From the NCBI RefSeq assembly GCF_015062905.1, contig NZ_SUTK01000030.1:1-20347 (forward strand): a stretch of 20,347 bases of DNA, in the 5' to 3' direction. The notes under the pieces are model-generated. The model ran no database searches. It was not told the origin of the DNA and saw only the letters and a list, made by a program, of their open reading frames with translations. Numbering within the stretch: position 1 is the stretch's first letter; each line of letters opens with the position of its first letter. This DNA is from Methanobrevibacter thaueri. Its GTDB lineage: Archaea > Methanobacteriota > Methanobacteria > Methanobacteriales > Methanobacteriaceae. Shown in pieces: positions 7,748 to 14,242 of this stretch. Position numbers and translations under genes: made by a program.

Positions 7748-8914
7748 TCAAAAGTGGTCGAATTCATCTCCGAAGTATTCATAAACCTTTTCAAGCTCTT
7801 CGGGAATGTTTATCATTTGGGTGCAGAACGGTATGCACTCTCCACAGTCAACGCAGCAGTCAGCCCTTGAATCCTCATCGATCAGTGAGAAATACTGCAT
7901 AGCACTGGCCTTGGGATTGTCCATCATATGGGCAATGTTGTACTCGGTAAAGCAGTTTATGATGTCCACGCCGTGAGGGCATGGCATGCAGTAGCCGCAG
8001 CGTGTGCATCTGTTTCCGAGATATGTCCTGTATGTTCTTGCAACCTCCCTTATGAGCTCCTGGTCGTTTTCGGAAATTGTGTCTATTCTTGAAGCTATTT
8101 CGATGTTCTGCTTGACCTGCTCAAGGCTTGTCATTCCGCTGAAGACGCAGTCGACATCGTCCCTGTTCCACAGGTATTGAAGGGCCCATTCTACAGGTGT
8201 CCTTTTGGTTTCGGCCTGATTCCAAAGATTCTCTATGTCATTCGGAATGTTTTGAACAAGCCTTCCTCCCCTCAACGGTTCCATGATCATGCTTCCAATG
8301 CCAATTTCCTTGAGATAGTCCAGCCCCATGATTCCTGACTGGTAGTACTCGTCCAGATAGTTCATCTGGGTCATGGCAACCTCCCATTTCGGATATTCGT
8401 CAAGGATTTCAATGAAGTAGTCGACCTCAATGTGTGATGAGAAGCCCACATGCTTCACCCTTCCGTCTGAGAGGACATCATCAAGAAAGTCCAATACGTC
8501 CAGGCCCTTCACTTTCTCCCAGTCCGGAACGGTCAGTGAATGAAGCAGGTAAATGTCAATATGGTCGGTCTGAAGCTTTTCGAGCTGCTCTGTGAGGTAA
8601 CGCTCAAAGTCTCCCTTTTCCTCTATCGCCCATGAGGGGGATTTTGTCTGCAGAATTATCTCATCCCTTAATGTGTTTTCTGTGAGAAATTCGCCTAGAA
8701 ACTTTTCGCTCTCTCCGTTTCCGTCCAGACCCTGTGAATGGTAAGGGTATGCGGTATCGATTATGTTGACTCCGTTTTCAATGGCATACTTCAACATTTT
8801 TGACGCTTCGACCTTGTCTATATCGGCATTGTTCGCTTTTGTTGGAAGCCTCATTGTTCCAAAGCCTAGCCTTGAAACCTCAAGATTAGTCTTTCCAAGT
8901 CTGTTATATATCAT
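7748..8914 (-). CDS. Aldo/keto reductase with C-terminal 4Fe-4S domain
   Basis: This is a 388-residue fusion of an aldo/keto reductase barrel (about residues 1-290) and a short ferredoxin-like tail. Catalytic tetrad candidates are D53 and Y58 in DTAYPY, K91 in QTKSP and H125 in LLHSL. The tail has two cysteine groups, CTRCGYCMPCPHGV and CCVDCGECIPFC, each able to bind a 4Fe-4S cluster. Such proteins are common in methanogens and anaerobes as ferredoxin-linked oxidoreductases, but the substrate is unknown here. ATG 8914 is preceded by a GAGG site. It is transcribed toward glnA, but a hairpin/U-tract and the glnA promoter separate them, so it is probably a single-gene unit. Confidence 0.93.
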   Translation of the reverse strand: MIYNRLGKTNLEVSRLGFGTMRLPTKANNADIDKVEASKMLKYAIENGVNIIDTAYPYHSQGLDGNGESEKFLGEFLTENTLRDEIILQTKSPSWAIEEKGDFERYLTEQLEKLQTDHIDIYLLHSLTVPDWEKVKGLDVLDFLDDVLSDGRVKHVGFSSHIEVDYFIEILDEYPKWEVAMTQMNYLDEYYQSGIMGLDYLKEIGIGSMIMEPLRGGRLVQNIPNDIENLWNQAETKRTPVEWALQYLWNRDDVDCVFSGMTSLEQVKQNIEIASRIDTISENDQELIREVARTYRTYLGNRCTRCGYCMPCPHGVDIINCFTEYNIAHMMDNPKASAMQYFSLIDEDSRADCCVDCGECIPFCTQMINIPEELEKVYEYFGDEFDHF

Positions 8915-8981
8915 TTCAAATCCTCAAATGGTAATTTGTAAAAAAAACTATAAAATTGTTATGATTTGAAAAATTGCACTG

Positions 8982-8987
8982 AAAAAA
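8982..8987 (-). terminator. U6 tract downstream of tRNA-Met
   Basis: On the minus strand a T6 run follows the tRNA trailer, about 36 bases beyond the mature 3' end, and is a plausible U-tract terminator. The remaining bases to the reductase start at 8914 are AT-rich, and I see no strong TATA box for the reductase. Confidence 0.4.
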
Positions 8988-9004
8988 TAGTATTTAGATG
9001 GATA

Positions 9005-9070
9005 TATTCCTGGGATTTAGGATGCCGGGGGCGGGATTCGAACCCGCGATCTCACGGTATCCCAGGAATA
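9005..9070. repeat. 12-base inverted repeat: tRNA trailer versus intron end
   Basis: The arms are TATTCCTGGGAT at 9005-9016 and its perfect complement ATCCCAGGAATA at 9059-9070. The second arm is exactly the last 12 bases of the tRNA intron, ending at the 3' splice site. The first arm lies in the 3' trailer, six bases beyond the mature tRNA end. In the precursor RNA the two could pair and mask the 3' half of the splicing motif. Confidence 0.85.
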
Positions 9071-9132
9071 AGCTAGAGCACTGCTTTATTACCCTATGAG
9101 CCGTGCGCTCTAACCAGCTGAGCCACCCCGGC
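9023..9132 (-). tRNA. Elongator tRNA-Met (CAT) with intron
   Basis: This is a complete cloverleaf on the minus strand. The acceptor is GCCGGGG pairing with CCCCGGC, with discriminator A at 9023 and no encoded CCA. The D-arm stem is GCTC/GAGC, the anticodon stem is CACGG/CCGTG with loop CTCATA-A and anticodon CAT, and the T-stem is GCGGG/CCCGC with loop TTCGAAT. A 36-base intron interrupts it after position 37, and the mature tRNA is 74 bases. The acceptor and anticodon stem look like archaeal elongator tRNA-Met; the initiator and the tRNA-Ile with a modified CAT anticodon have different acceptors. Confidence 0.95.
9059..9094 (-). other. Archaeal tRNA intron (36 bases, canonical BHB motif)
   Basis: The intron lies between anticodon-loop positions 37 and 38. 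The bulge-helix-bulge can be drawn fully. The central 4-bp helix is CTCA (tRNA 32-35) with TGGG near the intron end. The 5' bulge is TA|G and the 3' bulge AT|A, each cut after its second base. An intron stem GG-AATAA-GC pairs with GCTTATTCC around a 9-base loop, with two single-base bulges. This is the standard substrate of the archaeal tRNA splicing endonuclease. Confidence 0.9.
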
Positions 9133-9160
9133 ATCTAACAAATATATATATTTTCATCAT

Positions 9161-9170
9161 TACATTTAAA
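9161..9170 (-). promoter_or_regulatory. Possible tRNA-Met TATA box
   Basis: TTTAAATGTA on the minus strand lies about 25 bases before a start that would give a leader of roughly 10 bases. A second AT-rich block, AAATATATATATTT at 9141-9154, is more TATA-like but so close that the start would fall inside the tRNA, so I prefer the distal box. Confidence 0.35.
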
Positions 9171-9270
9171 GGTTTTGTTTTTTGAGGGATTTTTGGTGAA
9201 GAGTGGAAGTCTTTGGAAAAATAATTTAACTGACATGTTATTTTCATTATTTCATGCACTGCAAAAAAAG

Positions 9271-9280
9271 TTATATTTAA
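9271..9280 (+). promoter_or_regulatory. Probable TATA box for the homocysteine-adduct hydrolase gene
   Basis: TTATATTTAA, preceded by an A7 run, lies about 50 bases before the ATG at 9330, which would place the start near 9300 with a leader of about 30 bases. Confidence 0.5.
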
Positions 9281-9329
9281 TAACCTACAAGTCAAAAAAT
9301 TAAACATTAACAATTAATTTGATGATATT

Positions 9330-10580
9330 ATGAGTAAAGTAAAAGACATGTCACTAGCACCTGAAGGTGTAAGAAAAATCGAATGGGTTCAAAAACACAT
9401 GCCTGTTTTGGAATCCATCAAAAAGGAATACGAAGAAACTCAACCGTTCAAAGGAATTACAATAGGCTCATGCCTGCACCTGGAACCAAAAACAATCAAT
9501 CTTGGATTAACTCTGATGGCAGGTGGAGCTGAAGTCGCAATGACCGGATGCAACCCACTGTCCACCCATGACGATGCAGTTGCAGGAGCAGCCGATTTGG
9601 GATTGAACGTTTACGGTTGGAGAGAACAGGACGATGAGGAATACTATCAGACCATCAACATGGTGCTTGATCATAAGCCTGACATAATCATCGACGACGG
9701 AGCGGACATGATTATGGTGCTTCACAACGAAAGAAAAGAGTTGCTGAGCCACATCAAAGGTGCATGTGAGGAAACCACAACCGGTGTACACAGGCTTCAG
9801 GCAATGCATGCCGACGGCGCATTGAAATTCCCTGTCATTGCCGTTAATGATGCTTATACCAAATACCTATTTGACAACCGTTACGGAACCGGACAGTCAA
9901 GCTTCGATGCAATCATGGGAACAACCAACATGGTGATTGCCGGTAAGACTGTAGTCGTGTGCGGTTACGGATGGTGCGGCCGTGGATTGGCATTAAGGGC
10001 AGCAGGTCTTGGTGCTGACGTGATCGTAACTGAAGTTGACCCAATCCGTGCGCTTGAGGCAAGGATGGACGGATACCGTGTAATGACCATTCGCGAAGCT
10101 GTAAAACAGGCTGATTTAATCATTACCGTAACCGGAAATGCAGATATCATCTGTGGCGATGACTTCAAGTACATGAAGGACGGATGTATGCTTGCAAACT
10201 CAGGACACTTCAATGTGGAAATCAACCGTCCTGACCTCGAAGCGATTTCAACCGATGTCAAAGAGGTCCGTGAAAGTATTGAGGAGTTCACCACCAAGGA
10301 TGGACGCAAAATCTATCTTTTGGCTGACGGTCGTTTGGTAAACCTTTCAGCGGCACGTGGACAAGGACATCCTGCAGAAATCATGGACATGAGCTTTGCA
10401 GTTCAGGCATTGTCTGCAAAACACATCCTTGAAAACGACTTGCCTGTAGGCGTCACCAAAGCACCTGATGAGATTGACTACACCGTAGCAAGCATGAAAC
10501 TTGACGCTATGGGAATTGAAATCGACTCATTGACCGACAAACAAAAAGCTTACATGGCAAACTGGCAAGAAGGAACATAG
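9330..10580 (+). CDS. ahcY: S-adenosyl/S-inosyl-homocysteine hydrolase
   Basis: This enzyme removes the by-product of S-adenosylmethionine-dependent methylation by an NAD-dependent cleavage that releases homocysteine. The 416-residue protein has the family core: TGCNPLSTHDD near residue 75, a substrate region around NDAYTKYLFDNRYGTGQSSFDAI, the NAD-binding loop CGYGWCGRGLA near residues 210-221, and NSGHFNVEI. It lacks the long C-terminal tyrosine-rich tail of bacterial and eukaryotic enzymes, as is usual in archaea. In Methanocaldococcus the orthologue was reported to act on S-inosylhomocysteine after deamination, and the same may hold here; the sequence alone cannot tell. The start ATG 9330 has GATGAT three bases upstream. 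A hairpin containing the stop codon, then T9, separates it from the next gene. Confidence 0.93.
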   Translation: MSKVKDMSLAPEGVRKIEWVQKHMPVLESIKKEYEETQPFKGITIGSCLHLEPKTINLGLTLMAGGAEVAMTGCNPLSTHDDAVAGAADLGLNVYGWREQDDEEYYQTINMVLDHKPDIIIDDGADMIMVLHNERKELLSHIKGACEETTTGVHRLQAMHADGALKFPVIAVNDAYTKYLFDNRYGTGQSSFDAIMGTTNMVIAGKTVVVCGYGWCGRGLALRAAGLGADVIVTEVDPIRALEARMDGYRVMTIREAVKQADLIITVTGNADIICGDDFKYMKDGCMLANSGHFNVEINRPDLEAISTDVKEVRESIEEFTTKDGRKIYLLADGRLVNLSAARGQGHPAEIMDMSFAVQALSAKHILENDLPVGVTKAPDEIDYTVASMKLDAMGIEIDSLTDKQKAYMANWQEGT

Positions 10581-10605
10581 GTTCCTTCCAAACTTATTTT
10601 TTTTT
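10569..10605 (+). terminator. Stop-codon hairpin plus T9 after ahcY
   Basis: GAAGGAAC (10569-10576) and GTTCCTTC (10581-10588) form a perfect 8-bp stem. Its 4-base loop ATAG holds the stop codon TAG. T9 follows at 10597-10605 and ends directly at the ATG of the next gene. It looks like an intrinsic terminator placed at a gene junction. Confidence 0.65.
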
Positions 10606-11256
10606 ATGTCCTATTTCAGATACATCGACAACGGCAAGGGGCCGACCAAACTGTTCATTGGCGGGGTCCATGGAAATGAGGGTGTGACCTCACTTAAGTT
10701 CCTGAAGCGCATTGACATTGAAGATTTGTCGCCCGGACAGTTCTATTTTTATAATTTCGACAAGACTGAATATATCTCTACAATAAAAAAGGAATATTAC
10801 GAATCCGAACTTGGGAAAAAGATTCTGGATTTGATCGGTGAGCTGCAGCCGGATTTCTACACTGAGCTACACTGCTACAACCTTAAAAACTTTGAGAAGC
10901 TGACTTCGATGGAGAGGTATAGAAAAACAGGAATTCCTCCATTGATAAAGCTTGGAAATCATATATTGGTCTCATCTGTATCTCCTTTAATTAGAATGAC
11001 CTATTTTACAACAGATACAGTCTGCAAGACACTTGAATTTCCATGTTTTGAAAAGCTGACACCAGAAATCATTGATGAATACGGCTTTGATAAGGATCTG
11101 GCCACTGAAACATATGAGGATTTGCTCAGGCTGATTTTAAAGTCACCTTCACGTGAACATTTTGAAAAAGAAATGATTAAAAGCCACAGGGAGCAGGTTC
11201 ACTTGGCCATGAAATATGCAGAAAAAGTTTTCGGCAGCGATTTCCCGCCGTATTAA
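10606..11256 (+). CDS. DUF2119-like protein, probable zinc-dependent hydrolase
   Basis: This 216-residue protein resembles what I recall as DUF2119 of methanogens. It opens with GGVHGNEG, the H-x2-E zinc signature of the carboxypeptidase/aspartoacylase/succinylglutamate desuccinylase superfamily (H22, E25). A second motif, ELHCYN, offers the third ligand H89. TLEFPCF supplies E144, placed like the catalytic glutamate of that superfamily. A cytoplasmic zinc amidohydrolase or carboxypeptidase role is therefore likely, with substrate unknown. No signal peptide is seen. The ATG directly follows a T9 tract and, unlike the other starts in this window, has no ribosome-binding site, so it may be read from a leaderless transcript. 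No alternative start lies near. The structured element at 11257-11458 begins right after the stop codon. Confidence 0.85.
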   Translation: MSYFRYIDNGKGPTKLFIGGVHGNEGVTSLKFLKRIDIEDLSPGQFYFYNFDKTEYISTIKKEYYESELGKKILDLIGELQPDFYTELHCYNLKNFEKLTSMERYRKTGIPPLIKLGNHILVSSVSPLIRMTYFTTDTVCKTLEFPCFEKLTPEIIDEYGFDKDLATETYEDLLRLILKSPSREHFEKEMIKSHREQVHLAMKYAEKVFGSDFPPY

Positions 11257-11458
11257 GTATTGATGGTTTCCGGGTTATGTGGTGGTGAGAAACCATCAAC
11301 ACCTTGGATTCTATAGAATATATTGAATAATGAAATTGGCGTTCACCGTCCCCTTGACAGCTGCCATTTCTAAAGTGTTTGTTATACAATCTGGGGTCTG
11401 TGGTGGTAGATTGTATAGGGTATACTCAATATTTAGAATCCTATTTATACTATTTTTT
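11257..11458. ncRNA. Candidate structured RNA with tandem GUGGUGGU-loop hairpins
   Basis: The spacer between two convergent genes folds strongly. Hairpin 1 has stem TTGATGGTTTC/GAAACCATCAA (11260-11270 with 11289-11299). Hairpin 2 has ATACAATCT/AGATTGTAT (11384-11392 with 11408-11416). The stems are unrelated, yet both loops share GGGT-(1-2)-TGTGGTGGT. A long-range stem, GGATTCTA/TAGAATCC plus ATATTGA/TCAATAT (11306-11326 with 11426-11441), encloses hairpin 2 and a middle hairpin (GAAAT-GGC with GCCATTTC, 11332-11370). No open frame explains this. T6 at 11453-11458 could end a plus-strand RNA. On the minus strand, a TATA-like TTTTTAAATA (11474-11465) would start an RNA near 11443. The strand is therefore undecided. 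I do not recognise a known family. Confidence 0.5.
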
Positions 11459-11533
11459 AACTAGTATTTAAAAATTTCTTAATGTAAAATATATACGATT
11501 TAGATACATGGCATGTTATTTAATTCATTTTGT

Positions 11534-12517
11534 TCAAAACCATGCATCCAGACTTCCCTGTGATGAATTGAGATTTTTGAGTCTGTCTGACGCTTTTGAT
11601 ACACGGTCTTCTGAAAATCCGTGTTCGTAGCATAAAAATTCAATGATCTTGTCCTTTTGCGGCTTTTCCCATTTTATCTCATAATCGGTATTTACGTTAT
11701 GCTTCAGGAATATGTCGCGCACTTCATTAAGGTCATGTGATGATTCGTTTTGAAGTTCAGCAAGTTTCTCTTCAAGCTTGCCGTTGTGAGCCAGCTTCAG
11801 TGCTGTTTTTGCGCCTACGCCCTTGAGTCCTTCGCAGAAGTCTGTGCCTATGAGGATTCCCATGTCGACAAGCTGCTCCCTAGTCACATTCAGCTGCCTG
11901 AGGACCTTGTCCAGCTGGTAATATTCAAGGTTTCCAAGGTTTGATGAAACCGCAAGGTTTCTCACAACCCTTTTTGCTCCAAACAGAAGACAGTCATAAT
12001 CCTGTGATGCGACTGCATATGCGTCTCCGTTTGCAACCAGGTAGGCCGCCTGGGCCTCTCCTTCGCCTTTGGCCTCAACATAAGGTATTCCCATATATGT
12101 CAGGAGCTTTTTGGATGATTCGATTATTTCAGGTGACAGCTTTGATGATCTCATTGCAAACTTGCGGGCCTTTTCGGTGTCTCCCTGCCTGAGGGCTTCC
12201 TTGTAAATCTGCTCTGCCTCTTCTCGCACTTCCCGCCTTTTTGCCTGGGTTTCGCTTTTGAGTTCAGGTGCCTTTCCGTCAAAGATATAGATTGGCTTTA
12301 TGTCCTTTTCAACCATTGCTGAGTTTCTGTATAGAATTCCGCTCAGGTGTGATGTGACGTTTCCGTTTTCATCGGTAAGTGGCCTTCCGTCCCTCTGCCT
12401 GATTGTTGAGAGGAACTGGTAAAGCGTGTTGAAAGCATCGATTGACACGACCCTTCCTTCCAAATCCTTGAATGTGATTTGTTCCGGTTCCACTATATCC
12501 TTAAGCTTAACACCCAT
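11534..12517 (-). CDS. fen: Flap endonuclease 1
   Basis: FEN1 cuts 5' flaps during Okazaki fragment maturation and base-excision repair. The 327-residue protein has all expected metal-binding acids: D27, D80 in FDGK, E152 and E154 in EGEAQA, D173 and D175 in SQDYD, and the aspartate in IGTDF. A helix-hairpin-helix, LKGVGAKTALKL, follows. It ends with QGSLDAWF, a clear PCNA-interacting box. ATG 12517 is preceded by GAGGTGCA, which overlaps the stop codon of the upstream DUF98 gene nine bases away. It is therefore the last gene of the aksA-hacA-DUF98 run. The spacing suggests co-transcription of a replication/repair nuclease with coenzyme B genes. Confidence 0.96.
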   Translation of the reverse strand: MGVKLKDIVEPEQITFKDLEGRVVSIDAFNTLYQFLSTIRQRDGRPLTDENGNVTSHLSGILYRNSAMVEKDIKPIYIFDGKAPELKSETQAKRREVREEAEQIYKEALRQGDTEKARKFAMRSSKLSPEIIESSKKLLTYMGIPYVEAKGEGEAQAAYLVANGDAYAVASQDYDCLLFGAKRVVRNLAVSSNLGNLEYYQLDKVLRQLNVTREQLVDMGILIGTDFCEGLKGVGAKTALKLAHNGKLEEKLAELQNESSHDLNEVRDIFLKHNVNTDYEIKWEKPQKDKIIEFLCYEHGFSEDRVSKASDRLKNLNSSQGSLDAWF

Positions 12518-12526
12518 GCTTGCACC

Positions 12527-13093
12527 TCACATATTGTCTGAAAAATAGCTGATTGGGAATGATTCTTTGGTCCAGATTATTATTTCGTCATTTTCTATGA
12601 CGATATAGTTGCGTGTCACAAAGTCCTCGTTCATATTGAACAGTTCCCTCAGGGTTGCATCAGGCTTTTCGATGTAGATATGCTGTATTTCACGTCTGCT
12701 TTCGACCTGATGTATTTTCAAGATCTTGCCTAATGGTATTTCCCCGTCCAGGATGTCCTTTCGTGCTTCCTCTTTGCATTTGTCCAGTACAATCAGGGAT
12801 AGGGCATAGATTAGTGGCTGTCCCCTTCTGTGGATGATCACTTCACGGTAGTTCAGCTCATCGCCTTCGGGGATGTTGACCAATTGGGCCTTTTCCTTGT
12901 CTGCCTTTTCAAGGTGTCTGCTTATTGTGAAGATGCTCACCTTTCCATAAAGCACATCCAATATTGCGGTGATTGATCCTTCAACTGTCAAAAGCACTTT
13001 CTGGGTATTTGAGAATTTTATGCCTTTTTCTTTTTCGATCTCCTTCAATCTTCGGCTCAGTTCGTTTTTGACTATTTTTCCTTCGAATTTCAT
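12527..13093 (-). CDS. DUF98 / chorismate-lyase-fold protein, paralogue 1
   Basis: This 188-residue protein of the DUF98 family (the chorismate pyruvate-lyase fold related to mycobacterial Rv2949c; assignment from memory) is the third in transcription order of three tandem paralogues. Shared landmarks are SNTQKVLLTVEGSITAILDVLYG near the N-terminus, NYREVIIHRRGQPLIYALS in the middle, VESRREIQHIYIEKP, and a C-terminal IIIWTKESFPISYF. Family members either release pyruvate from chorismate to form 4-hydroxybenzoate or may bind small acids without catalysis. Which applies here is unknown. The start is ATG 13093, with the site GTGAT four bases before it inside TAGTGAT; an in-frame GTG at 13102 shares the last base of the upstream stop and is part of that site. 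FEN1 follows after nine bases. Confidence 0.8.
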   Translation of the reverse strand: MKFEGKIVKNELSRRLKEIEKEKGIKFSNTQKVLLTVEGSITAILDVLYGKVSIFTISRHLEKADKEKAQLVNIPEGDELNYREVIIHRRGQPLIYALSLIVLDKCKEEARKDILDGEIPLGKILKIHQVESRREIQHIYIEKPDATLRELFNMNEDFVTRNYIVIENDEIIIWTKESFPISYFSDNM

Positions 13094-13101
13094 TTGCATC
13101 A

Positions 13102-13662
13102 CTATTCTTTAAAGTAGCTTAACGGATATGCTTCCTTGGTCCATATTCCTATTTCATTGTTGTGGGTTATTAGGTAGTCACGGCAAAGCATATACTCGTC
13201 TGTCTTGAACAGTTCCTTGAGTGTCGGGCTTGGTTTTTCTATTGAAATGTTCTTTATTGTGATAAAGGTTTCTATGACGTTTTTATCTAGGATTCTTCCT
13301 GTGGTAAGACGTTCATTCATTAAATCTTCAAAAATTTGTTCACTGCATCTTGATGTCGGTATGTATGAAAGTGTATAAACTAGAGGGCGACCGTTCTTGT
13401 ACACTATGACTTCGCGATAGTCTATCTCCTCTCCGGGTTCCATTTGAAGCAGTTTGGCTTTTTCTTCATCTGCCTTTTCCAGATGCTGGTCGAGTATGAA
13501 GAGATGGACCTCTCCGTACAGCACATCCAGGAGAGTGGTTAGGGGTCCATGTTCGCACAGGAGTATCTTTTGGGTTGTTGAAATGGTAGTGTCATATTCT
13601 TCTTCAAGTTCCATTATCCTATCTCGGAGCTTATTTTCCATTACATTTCCTTTGAATTTCAT
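13102..13662 (-). CDS. DUF98 / chorismate-lyase-fold protein, paralogue 2 (divergent)
   Basis: This is the middle copy of the three tandem DUF98-like genes, 186 residues. It keeps STTQKILLCEHGPLTTLLDVLYG, DYREVIVYKNGRPLVYTLS and the C-terminal IGIWTKEAYPLSYF. It differs at the loop where copies 1 and 3 read ESRRE: here the sequence is IETFITIKNI. The glutamate stays but the two arginines are lost, so ligand or activity may have changed. The start is ATG 13662 with GTGAT four bases upstream, again within TAGTGAT overlapping the previous stop codon. The stop at 13102 lies eight bases before the next ATG, giving tight coupling. Confidence 0.8.
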   Translation of the reverse strand: MKFKGNVMENKLRDRIMELEEEYDTTISTTQKILLCEHGPLTTLLDVLYGEVHLFILDQHLEKADEEKAKLLQMEPGEEIDYREVIVYKNGRPLVYTLSYIPTSRCSEQIFEDLMNERLTTGRILDKNVIETFITIKNISIEKPSPTLKELFKTDEYMLCRDYLITHNNEIGIWTKEAYPLSYFKE

Positions 13663-13670
13663 TTCAATCA

Positions 13671-14234
13671 CTATATCTCAGTAAAGTAGCTTACAGGAAA
13701 CATTTCCTTAATCCACATCAGTATTTCGTCGTCATGTATAATCACGTAATCCCTTGCAAGGAAGTCCTCGTCAGTCTTGAAGAGTTCTTGAAGTTTTGGA
13801 TTTGCCTTTTCGATGAATATGTTCCTGACTTCCCTTCTGGATTCGATCTTGTAATTTTTAAGTATTCTTCCAATCGGTATGTCTGCCCTCAGCAGATCTG
13901 AGCAGATTTCCTCACTGCACCTTCCAAGCGGCACATGTGAGATTGCATATATCAGGGGCTGCTCGTCCTTGTGCATTAGGACCTCTCTGAAATTGATTTC
14001 ATCGCCTGCTTCGACATTAACCAGTTTTGCATGGCTTTCATCGGCTATTCCGAAATGCTGGTCGAGTGTAATCAGGCTTATCTTTCCGTATAGCACGTCA
14101 AGGATTGCTGTTATTGAGCCGTCTGTTGTTAGCAGAATCTTCTGTGTGTTGGAAAATGTCTTGCCGTAGTCATTTTCCAGGTCTTCCATCTTTTCGATGA
14201 GTCTTTTGTTGGCTTCGTTCTTGTCTTTTGTCAT
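13671..14234 (-). CDS. DUF98 / chorismate-lyase-fold protein, paralogue 3
   Basis: This is the first transcribed of the three DUF98-like paralogues, 187 residues. It has SNTQKILLTTDGSITAILDVLYG, NFREVLMHKDEQPLIYAIS, IESRREVRNIFIEKA and a C-terminal ILMWIKEMFPVSYF. It keeps the ESRRE motif, so it is closer to copy 1 than to copy 2 at this site. The start is ATG 14234 with GTGAT four bases before it, overlapping the hacA stop codon TAG. The three genes share the same junction design, consistent with duplication of a gene together with its leader. No transposase or repeat is seen near them. Confidence 0.8.
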   Translation of the reverse strand: MTKDKNEANKRLIEKMEDLENDYGKTFSNTQKILLTTDGSITAILDVLYGKISLITLDQHFGIADESHAKLVNVEAGDEINFREVLMHKDEQPLIYAISHVPLGRCSEEICSDLLRADIPIGRILKNYKIESRREVRNIFIEKANPKLQELFKTDEDFLARDYVIIHDDEILMWIKEMFPVSYFTEI

Positions 14235-14242
14235 TTTTATCA

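Noticed and set aside
8975..9269. A near-direct repeat TGCACTG-(N)-AAAAAA at 8975-8987 and 9255-9268 flanks the tRNA, suggesting an attachment site or insertion footprint.
   Set aside because: Only seven informative bases plus a poly-A run match, and no integrase or foreign cargo is present.
11177..11389. A 70-codon minus-strand frame across the DUF2119 end and the structured spacer.
   Set aside because: No ribosome-binding site, no protein-like composition, and it runs through the RNA hairpins.
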